From Paludibacter sp. (GTDB lineage: Bacteria; Bacteroidota; Bacteroidia; Bacteroidales; Paludibacteraceae), in assembly GCA_009787075.1 (NCBI GenBank), contig WRGS01000164.1, positions 1-7,976 on the forward strand: a DNA stretch of 7,976 nt. The letters run 5' to 3'. Both the position numbers and the translations under genes were made by a program. The notes under the pieces are model-generated. The model did no database searches. It worked only from the letters and a program-made list of their open reading frames with translations, and was not told where the DNA came from. Of the stretch, positions 1 through 5,281 are shown in pieces (the first letter of the stretch is position 1; each line of letters starts with the position of its first letter).

Positions 1-50
1 AGCCTCATAAAAGGTAAAAGGGCGAAAGCGCGAAAGGTAAAAGCGCTATG
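1..50. repeat. Short direct and inverted repeats in non-coding DNA
   Basis: The 11-mer AAAGGTAAAAG occurs at 10-20 and again at 33-43, with a purine-rich G/C-containing spacer between the copies. The second copy lies in the loop of a small inverted repeat, AGCGC at 27-31 and GCGCT at 43-47. The composition (long purine runs, embedded GCG) differs from the AT-rich intergenic DNA elsewhere in the window. This may be part of a dispersed intergenic repeat family or simple-sequence drift; a single copy cannot settle which. The left edge of the window cuts it, so its real extent is unknown. Confidence 0.4.
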
Positions 51-79
51 AGCAAAATATTAAAAAGGCTGAAAGCCTT
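51..79 (-). terminator. Probable rho-independent terminator for polA
   Basis: Positions 65-70 (AAGGCT) pair perfectly with 74-79 (AGCCTT) around a 3-base loop. Read on the minus strand, the hairpin is followed directly by a T-rich tract (the complement of the A-rich bases at about 54-64), the layout of an intrinsic terminator. It lies about 165 bases beyond the polA stop with no intact minus-strand gene between, so it most likely ends the polA transcript. The stem is only 6 base pairs, which keeps the call moderate. Confidence 0.5.
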
Positions 80-90
80 GTATAACATAG

Positions 91-109
91 CGTATGGCAA
101 CGCCATACG
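91..109. repeat. Perfect 8-bp stem-loop
   Basis: CGTATGGC at 91-98 is the exact reverse complement of GCCATACG at 102-109, separated by a 3-base loop. No T-tract follows on either strand, so it is not a classic intrinsic terminator by itself. It sits between polA and the terminator-like hairpin at 65-79, so it could protect the polA mRNA 3' end, act as a second weak terminator, or be one copy of a palindromic repeat. Confidence 0.5.
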
Positions 110-126
110 ACAAAAAATTTGCCCGT

Positions 127-226
127 AATTCTCAAAAACAATAGTTGATAGAACAATACGAAAAACGCATTAATGGCAAAAGACGAACAAATCGCCTTGC
201 TGAAAAGTATGCTGGAAAAGCAATAA
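127..226 (+). pseudogene. Possible decayed coiled-coil C-terminus of a former gene
   Basis: No intact gene is present, but two plus-strand frames read sensibly if joined. One frame gives NSQKQ, a TAG at 142-144, then LIEQYEKRI from 145 to about 171. Another frame gives ALMAKDEQIALLKSMLEKQ from 167 to a TAA at 224-226. Together they resemble an amphipathic coiled-coil tail ending in a natural stop, interrupted by one nonsense codon and one frameshift. Such tails are common at the C-terminus of Bacteroidota XRE-type regulators; this is my recollection of the family style, not a match. The second segment could instead be a 17-residue peptide starting at the ATG at 173. No upstream DNA-binding domain is visible, because the sequence before 127 is hairpins and repeats. 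Confidence 0.25.
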
Positions 227-243
227 GTGCGAGGTTAATAACT

Positions 244-3138
244 TCAATGCGCTTCTAACCAGTTTTCTCCTGCACCGCAATCTACAATAAGCGGAACTTG
301 CAATCTTACAGCATTTTGCATTTGTTCAACAACGAGTTTTTTCAAAGTTTCAAATTCCGATTTGGGAACCGTAAAATTCAGTTCATCGTGTACCTGCATT
401 ATCATTTTTGAATTAAGACCTTGTCTTTCAATATTTTGCTGGATATTTATCATTGCAATTTTAATAATATCAGCAGCCGAGCCTTGAATTGGCGCATTTA
501 TCGCAAATCGTTCTGCATAACCGCGCACCACACTGTTAGCGGAATTAATATCGGGCAGGCGGCTTCTGCGTCCCAAAATTGTTTCCACAAAACCGTTTTT
601 ACGCGCATTTTCGATACTTTTTTCCATATACATTTTCACCATCGGAAAAGTGAGGAAATAGCCGTCAATCAGTTCTTTCGCCTCGCTGCGCGAAATATTG
701 AGGCGGTCAGCCAAGCCAAAAGCCGAAATGCCGTAAATAATTCCGAAATTTGCGGTTTTTGCTTTGCGGCGCATATCGCTATCGACTTCATTTACAGGAA
801 TATGAAAAATTTTTGCTGCAGTTGCCGCGTGAATATCCTGTCCGCTGCGAAATGCTTCAAGCATATTTTCATCGCCGCTGAGATGCGCCATAATGCGAAG
901 TTCAATTTGAGAATAATCGGCACTGACAAAAATTTCGTTGTCATCAGGAATGAACGCCTTACGAATTTCCTTGCCCTGCGCATCTCTTACAGGAATATTT
1001 TGCAAATTCGGATTTGAAGAACTTAATCGTCCTGTTGATGTAACTGTTTGATTATAAGATGTATGAATTTTTCCTGTGCGCTGATTTACCAAAAGCGGCA
1101 ATGCATTGATATAAGTACTCAAAAGTTTCTTTATTCCTCTGTATTCCAATATTTTAGCAACAATCGGATGGCGATATTGCAATTTTTCCAAATAATCTTC
1201 AGAAGTGGTATATTGTCCCGTTTTTGTTTTTTTTGCCTTGGGGTCGATTTTTAATTTTTCAAAAAGAATTTCGCCAACTTGCTTCGGCGAAGAAACGTTA
1301 AATTTTTCATCTGCAATTTGCTGAATTTCAGCCTCTAACTCATTCATTTCAGCAGTTAAAACTTTTGAACTTTCAGCCAAAGCCGCACTGTCTATCCTTA
1401 CGCCATTGCTTTCCATTACCGCAAGCACGCGCATAAGCGGCATCTCAATTTCGTAAAACAGTTTATCTTGCTTGTTTTCAGCAATTTGGCGTTCCAAAAT
1501 ATGCTTTAATTGAAAAGTAACATCAGCATCTTCGCAGGCATAATCTTTTAAAAATTCAATATCAACTTTGCGAATGTCCTGTTGAGTTTTCGCAATATTT
1601 GCAAACAAATCTTCATAATGAATTGTTTTGTATTTCAAATAAATTTCTGCCAAATAATCCATTCCGTGCCGCAATTCGGGCGAAATTAAATAATGCGCAA
1701 TCATTGTGTCGAACAGTTTTCCTTTCAATTCGATGCCGTATTGCTGCAACATCAACAAATCGAATTTAATATTCTGACCGATTTTTTCAATATTTTCATT
1801 TTGAAAAAACGCTTTAAATTCCTGCAAAATTTCTCGCGTATAGTTCTGATTTTCAGGTAAATTCACATAAAACGCTTCGCTGTTTTTCCAGCAAAACGAC
1901 AAGCCAACCATTTGCGCCAAAAAAACGTCCGTTCCTGTGGTTTCGGTATCAAAGCAAACCGCTTTTTGCAAAAAAAGATATGAAATCAACTCGGCGCGTT
2001 TCTCTTTTGTATCCGCCAAAATATATTTGTGCGGCGTGGAATGAATTGTACTCAAATCGCCATTTACTGTATGCGTTTCCACTGCGTTTGACGCATGCGC
2101 GGCTTCATTGTCCTGATTAAGCGAAGTTTGAACGGCAATTTGTTGCTGTTTTACGGAATTTTGTTGGCGCAGGTTTCGTTCGTTTTGCGCAGAAGAAACT
2201 CCAAATTGCGCCGAATTATTTTCTTCTCCAAAAAGCGATGTTTGCACAGCAGAGCGAGCTGGAGCGGCTGGCTTTTCTCCTGTAATCTTTGCTGTTAAAC
2301 TTCTGAATTCCAATTCATTATAAATAGAAATCAATTCATTTTCATTAATCGGCTTGCGCAGCAATTGATTTTCATCAAAATCAATGGGAACATCGGTTTT
2401 TATCGTTGCCAAAAAGCGTGAAAAACGTATTTGCTCGGTGTTTTCCTCAACTTTTTGCTTTAATGCGCCTTTCAATTTGTCGGTATTTTGCAATAGATTT
2501 TCTATTGTGTCAAATTCGGCAAGAAGTTTTGCCGCAGTTTTTTCGCCAACTCCCGGGCAACCAGGAATATTATCCGATGCATCGCCCATAAGTCCCAACA
2601 AATCAATTATTTGATTTTGATTTTTAATATCAAATTTATGTTTTATTTCATCTACGCCGAGTGTTTCGTAACCGCCGCCAAATCGCGGACGATACATAAA
2701 AACGCGGTTGGAAACCAACTGCCCGTAATCTTTGTCGGGTGTGAGCATAAACACATCAAACATTTGATTTTCAGCAATTTTAGCCATAGTTCCAATCACG
2801 TCGTCTGCTTCATATCCCGCCACTTCGAGAATCGGAATATTCATAGCCGCCACAATTTTTTTTATATACGGAACAGCAATTTTTATGTCTTCGGGCGTTG
2901 CCTCCCGCTGCGCTTTGTATTGCTCGTATGCTTCGTGCCGAAATGTTTTTCCCGCAGGGTCGAAAGCCACTGCTGCGTGAGTAGGCTGCTGATTTCTAAG
3001 CACTTCGTCAAGAGTATTTACAAAACCGAAAATTGCTGAAGTATTCAATCCTTTAGAATTAACACGCGGATTGCGCACAAAAGCGTAATATGCCCTGTAA
3101 ATCAACGCATAAGCATCTACAAGCAGAAGTTTTTTCAT
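244..3138 (-). CDS. polA: DNA polymerase I (5' nuclease, proofreading and polymerase domains)
   Basis: This 964-residue family A DNA polymerase fills repair gaps and removes RNA primers during Okazaki fragment maturation in the cytoplasm. The 5' nuclease domain spans about 1-285: acidic residues near D8, EADD at 110-113, TPDKDYGQLV at 133-142, and the helix-hairpin-helix stretch GDASDNIPG starting at 185. A Q/N/S/A-rich linker covers about 288-370. The 3'-5' exonuclease is intact: D397 and E399 (DTET), D460 (NIKFD) and Y533/D537 (YACED). The polymerase has motif A at D741 (DYSQIELR), motif B at R790/K794/F798/Y802 and motif C H917-D918-E919. F798 at the sugar-selection position is the common enterobacterial-type residue. 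The ATG start gives the canonical MKKLLLVDAYALIYRAYYA beginning. The gene is monocistronic here, with a promoter match 40 bases upstream and a probable terminator at 51-79. The linker carries a clamp-binding-like motif (see findings). Confidence 0.98.
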   Translation of the reverse strand: MKKLLLVDAYALIYRAYYAFVRNPRVNSKGLNTSAIFGFVNTLDEVLRNQQPTHAAVAFDPAGKTFRHEAYEQYKAQREATPEDIKIAVPYIKKIVAAMNIPILEVAGYEADDVIGTMAKIAENQMFDVFMLTPDKDYGQLVSNRVFMYRPRFGGGYETLGVDEIKHKFDIKNQNQIIDLLGLMGDASDNIPGCPGVGEKTAAKLLAEFDTIENLLQNTDKLKGALKQKVEENTEQIRFSRFLATIKTDVPIDFDENQLLRKPINENELISIYNELEFRSLTAKITGEKPAAPARSAVQTSLFGEENNSAQFGVSSAQNERNLRQQNSVKQQQIAVQTSLNQDNEAAHASNAVETHTVNGDLSTIHSTPHKYILADTKEKRAELISYLFLQKAVCFDTETTGTDVFLAQMVGLSFCWKNSEAFYVNLPENQNYTREILQEFKAFFQNENIEKIGQNIKFDLLMLQQYGIELKGKLFDTMIAHYLISPELRHGMDYLAEIYLKYKTIHYEDLFANIAKTQQDIRKVDIEFLKDYACEDADVTFQLKHILERQIAENKQDKLFYEIEMPLMRVLAVMESNGVRIDSAALAESSKVLTAEMNELEAEIQQIADEKFNVSSPKQVGEILFEKLKIDPKAKKTKTGQYTTSEDYLEKLQYRHPIVAKILEYRGIKKLLSTYINALPLLVNQRTGKIHTSYNQTVTSTGRLSSSNPNLQNIPVRDAQGKEIRKAFIPDDNEIFVSADYSQIELRIMAHLSGDENMLEAFRSGQDIHAATAAKIFHIPVNEVDSDMRRKAKTANFGIIYGISAFGLADRLNISRSEAKELIDGYFLTFPMVKMYMEKSIENARKNGFVETILGRRSRLPDINSANSVVRGYAERFAINAPIQGSAADIIKIAMINIQQNIERQGLNSKMIMQVHDELNFTVPKSEFETLKKLVVEQMQNAVRLQVPLIVDCGAGENWLEAH
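2119..2244 (-). other. PolA interdomain linker segment with repeated QTSL motif
   Basis: Inside polA, residues 299-303 read QTSLF (bases 2230-2244) and residues 337-340 read QTSL (bases 2119-2130); both are preceded by AV. QxSLF fits the pentapeptide consensus by which many bacterial proteins dock on the beta sliding clamp (Q-L-S/D-L-F). The second copy lacks the final aromatic residue. The surrounding sequence is low-complexity and probably disordered, a typical setting for clamp-binding motifs. Clamp binding is an inference from motif and position. Confidence 0.45.
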
Positions 3139-3373
3139 CTTAATTTATTATTTTTATATTTTCTCCAATAATTTGAACAAAAGTAATATTTTTTTGTGAA
3201 AAACATTCCATATTTTTACAATATATAATTCAGCGGCGAGGCTGCTTTATTTACGTGCAATAATATGTTTTTGTAATGACTAAAAATAGAAATTAAATAT
3301 TTTTATACAATAATAATATTTATTTTTCGTTTTTATTCGTGAATTATTAATCGTAATTTGTAATTTTCCATTA
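3139..3373. other. Divergent intergenic region between polA and porT
   Basis: These 235 bases are strongly AT-rich and contain the polA promoter match at 3178-3185. One short GC-rich patch at 3231-3245 contains CAGC and GCTG as a 4-base inverted repeat. On the plus strand I find no full TAnnTTTG match for porT; the nearest is a one-mismatch TGTTTTTG around 3265-3275. Just before the porT ATG is a stretch with CGTAATTTGTAATTT-type repetition (about 3348-3366), similar in style to the repeat before aspS. I see no RNA gene or ORF of note. Confidence 0.6.
3178..3185 (-). promoter_or_regulatory. Promoter -7 element for polA
   Basis: The minus strand reads TACTTTTG here, a full match to the Bacteroidota -7 element TAnnTTTG. 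It ends 40 bases before the polA ATG, predicting a leader of about 30 bases. No good TTTG -33 element is visible at the expected distance. No Shine-Dalgarno sequence precedes the start, as is normal for this phylum. Confidence 0.5.
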
Positions 3374-4078
3374 ATGAATTATTCTAATAAAATATTATTA
3401 AGCATTTTTATAATATGCTTATTTTCAGCCAAATCCGCATCTCAAAATAATCCTTATGTTGATGAACGCGCGTTGCATTTTGGTTTTTTTGTAGGTATGA
3501 ACAGTGCCGATTTTGGAATTAGAACAGCGAAAACAACTTTCGACGGTGTGAAATATGCTGTTGCTGATGCACGGCTGCAACCGGGTTTTTTGGTTGGCGT
3601 GATTTCTGATTTTCGCCTGCACGATTATTGGAATGTGCGGATAAATCCGTCTTTGCAGTTTGTAGAGCGCGAATTGACTTACAAAAATCTGACAAGCAAC
3701 GAACTTACGCGGCAAACTATTCTTTCTGTTCCGCTTTGCCTGCCTGTTTATCTGAAATACAGTTCTCAGCGCGTTGGCAATTATAAACCTTATTTGATTG
3801 GCGGTGTTGGCGCGTACTACGACCTTGCGCACAACGAAGAAAAACCAATTCTGCTGCGTCCGCTTGATTTTTATGTTGAGTTTGGAATTGGCTGCGATTT
3901 TTATTTTTCGTTTTTCAAACTTGCGCCCGAACTCAAATTTGCAATCGGATTCAATGATGTATTCACGCCGCTTTCACAGCGCAAATCAGGTTTTTTTAGC
4001 GAAGCCGACCGCAAATATTCAGATATGCTTAGCCACTTGACCTCTCGAATGATTACGCTTGTTTTTAATTTTGAGTAA
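3374..4078 (+). CDS. porT: PorT-family outer membrane beta-barrel protein (type IX secretion)
   Basis: The 234-residue product is a predicted exported beta-barrel. Residues 1-24 form a signal peptide: a short basic start, hydrophobic ILLSIFIICLF, then SASQ at a likely cleavage site. The mature part alternates short amphipathic strands and ends in FNFE with an aromatic near the C-terminus, typical of outer membrane barrels. Stretches I recognise as PorT-like are HFGFFVGMNSADF (35-47), LQPGFLVGVISDFRL (68-82), the YLKYSSQRVGNYKPYLIGG region (126-144), DFYVEFGIGCDFY (165-177), LAPELKFAIGFNDV (183-196) and SRMITLVFNFE (224-234). PorT is required for type IX secretion and gliding in Bacteroidota, though it is not part of the core motor complex. 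The start is supported because it gives a complete signal peptide. The gene stands alone, and no other secretion genes are in the window. An unrelated PF13568-like barrel is the main alternative. Confidence 0.85.
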   Translation: MNYSNKILLSIFIICLFSAKSASQNNPYVDERALHFGFFVGMNSADFGIRTAKTTFDGVKYAVADARLQPGFLVGVISDFRLHDYWNVRINPSLQFVERELTYKNLTSNELTRQTILSVPLCLPVYLKYSSQRVGNYKPYLIGGVGAYYDLAHNEEKPILLRPLDFYVEFGIGCDFYFSFFKLAPELKFAIGFNDVFTPLSQRKSGFFSEADRKYSDMLSHLTSRMITLVFNFE

Positions 4079-4112
4079 AATTTAAAGATTTATGAAATTT
4101 TGGAATTTTAAA
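4079..4112. other. Short convergent gap between porT and etfB
   Basis: Only 34 AT-rich bases separate the two stop codons. AATTTAAA at 4079-4086 can pair with TTTAAATT at 4107-4114, but the stem is entirely A/T with a 20-base loop, so it is a poor terminator. The two transcripts probably read into each other's 3' ends. Confidence 0.5.
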
Positions 4113-4982
4113 TTACCCAATCGTATGATTAGCAATAAGTTCTTTCATTAAATCGTCAATTTCCGAGTCATTGGCGGAAAGTTTTTTACTCTCTTTGGCG
4201 GTAAAAACCACGTTTTCAATCTGCTTCACTTTTGTCGGCGAGCCGTTCAAACCGAGCCATTTTGGGTCGTGTTCAATTTGCGAAACGCCCCATTCGTCAA
4301 TATTAAGATACGGACGTGCCGTCAGCATTTCTGTATAATCGTTATTGTCAGCCTCGCGCTCTGATGGAATCATTGCGTGTTTGTATTTGAGCGTCAGTTT
4401 TGCGTGGCGCGGACGGCAAGGCGCAGCAGAACCATTAACGGTAATAACCATCGGTAAACTTCCGCGCACTGTTTCTACTCCGTGTTCAAGGCGGCGGCGC
4501 ACAGTAATTTTTCCGTCTGTAATATCTGTAATTTCCTCAGCATAAGTAATTTGCGGCAATCCAAGTTTTTCCGCCACCTGAGGACCAACCTGCGCTGTAT
4601 CGCCGTCAATCGCCTGTCGTCCGCAAATAATCATATCAACTTTTCCGAGTTTGCGTATTGCGCACGAAAGAGCATACGAAGTTGCCAGCGTGTCCGAGCC
4701 TGCAAATTCGCGTCCGCTAAGCACTACGCCGCCATCAGCCCCGCGATACAAACTTTCTCTAACAATTTCCGCTGCACGCGCGGGACCCATCGTAAGCACG
4801 GTAATTGTACTTTTAGGAAATTTATCTTTTATGCACAACGCCTGTTCGAGCGCGTTAAGGTCTTCGGGATTAAAAATCGCAGGCAATGCAGCGCGATTGA
4901 CTGTGCCGTCTTCTTTCATCGCATCTTTGCCAACATTGCGAGTATCAGGCACTTGTTTTGCTAAAACAACAATATTATACAT
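4113..4982 (-). CDS. etfB: Electron transfer flavoprotein beta subunit
   Basis: EtfB (289 residues) is the smaller subunit of the EtfA-EtfB flavoprotein, which carries electrons between acyl-CoA dehydrogenases and redox partners. The alpha/beta nucleotide-binding domain begins MYNIVVLAKQVPDTRNVG (1-18). Other conserved pieces are INPEDL-like IFNPEDLNALEQAL (36-49), TMGPARAAEIVRESLYRGAD (64-83), the nucleotide-binding loop GRQAIDGDTAQVGPQ (121-135) and GVETVRGSLPMVITVNGSA (168-186), then the C-terminal arm ending in ANHTIG. DGDTAQVGP is the form found in EtfB of electron-bifurcating ETFs, which use a second FAD rather than AMP; that reading is an inference. The length is typical for the family. 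The gene is monocistronic here: no etfA or acyl-CoA dehydrogenase gene adjoins it on either side, although etfA is commonly next to it. No Shine-Dalgarno sequence precedes the ATG. Confidence 0.96.
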   Translation of the reverse strand: MYNIVVLAKQVPDTRNVGKDAMKEDGTVNRAALPAIFNPEDLNALEQALCIKDKFPKSTITVLTMGPARAAEIVRESLYRGADGGVVLSGREFAGSDTLATSYALSCAIRKLGKVDMIICGRQAIDGDTAQVGPQVAEKLGLPQITYAEEITDITDGKITVRRRLEHGVETVRGSLPMVITVNGSAAPCRPRHAKLTLKYKHAMIPSEREADNNDYTEMLTARPYLNIDEWGVSQIEHDPKWLGLNGSPTKVKQIENVVFTAKESKKLSANDSEIDDLMKELIANHTIG

Positions 4983-5014
4983 TGTATATCAATTAAATTT
5001 TTAAAAATAAATTG

Positions 5015-5022
5015 CAAAGTAA
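5015..5022 (-). promoter_or_regulatory. Weak -7 promoter element candidate for etfB
   Basis: The minus strand reads TTACTTTG followed by C, one mismatch from TAnnTTTG. It ends 33 bases upstream of the etfB ATG, a plausible leader distance. No TTG-like -33 element is found 17-21 bases further upstream. Confidence 0.33.
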
Positions 5023-5156
5023 TAAAATAAAATTTTTGTATGAAAATAGAATGCAGGAAATTAAGATTTTTTAATAATTATTATTTTTAAACAAAATAAT
5101 TTGTCGTAAATTTAAGGCAAAAAGCAATTTTAAGGATTAAATCTTAATTTTTTTTG

Positions 5157-5164
5157 TAATTTTG
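5157..5164 (+). promoter_or_regulatory. Promoter -7 element candidate for aspS
   Basis: TAATTTTG followed by CA is a full match to the Bacteroidota TAnnTTTG element. It lies 117 bases before the aspS ATG, implying a leader of about 110 bases containing the direct repeat at 5252-5277. The -33 region (about 5128-5136, TTTAAGG) is only a weak TTTG match. A closer one-mismatch alternative is TACAATTG at 5244-5251. Confidence 0.42.
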
Positions 5165-5251
5165 CAGATTATTTTTGAAAAATTTTAAAATTAATAAATA
5201 TTTGCGAAATAAAATGATTTTAAAATGTTAATATTTAGCATGTTACAATTG

Positions 5252-5277
5252 TAAATCGTAAATAATAAATCGTAAAT
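5252..5277 (+). repeat. Perfect 12-base direct repeat before aspS
   Basis: TAAATCGTAAAT occurs at 5252-5263 and 5266-5277, a 14-base period, with the second copy ending 4 bases before the aspS ATG. Each copy itself contains TAAAT and GTAAAT, giving it a nested look. A looser relative (TAATCGTAATTTGTAATTTT at about 3348-3367) precedes the porT ATG. Its role is unknown; it could affect translation initiation or be a tandem intergenic repeat. Confidence 0.65.
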
Positions 5278-5281
5278 TCAA

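Larger units (their letters stand above)
4983..5281. other. Divergent regulatory region between etfB and aspS
   Basis: These 299 bases are extremely AT-rich with no ORF or RNA gene that I can recognise. They hold a weak etfB -7 candidate (5015-5022), the aspS -7 candidate (5157-5164) and a 12-base direct repeat at 5252-5277. A weak hairpin, TTAAG (5130-5134) with CTTAA (5143-5147), is followed by eight T residues. I see no T-box, which would in any case be unusual for aspS in this phylum. Confidence 0.55.

Noticed and set aside
48..128. 26-codon ORF (MSKILKRLKALYNIAYGNAIRQKICP-like, quoted here by ends MSKILKR and RQKICP)
   Set aside because: It runs through two perfect hairpins, has no promoter or recognised similarity, and is short enough to be chance.
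421..1017. Long plus-strand open frame opposite polA
   Set aside because: It lies antisense to the conserved polymerase domain, shows no recognisable motif, and reads as a composition-driven shadow of polA.
3425..3832. Minus-strand open frame of 135 codons opposite porT
   Set aside because: porT has a signal peptide, barrel strands and recognisable family stretches; the antisense frame has none.
4079..4114. Bidirectional terminator between porT and etfB
   Set aside because: The only inverted repeat is an all-A/T 8-base stem with a 20-base loop that runs into the etfB stop codon; it is not convincing.
4482..4964. Plus-strand open frame of 160 codons opposite etfB
   Set aside because: It is fully antisense to highly conserved etfB codons, rich in Cys/Arg/Phe/Ser as expected for a reverse-complement frame, and has no promoter or plausible domain.
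5130..5155. Hairpin TTAAG/CTTAA followed by eight T residues upstream of aspS, as a terminator or attenuator
   Set aside because: The stem is 5 base pairs with a single G-C pair and an 8-base loop, too weak, and it precedes the best aspS promoter element. AT-rich DNA yields such structures by chance.
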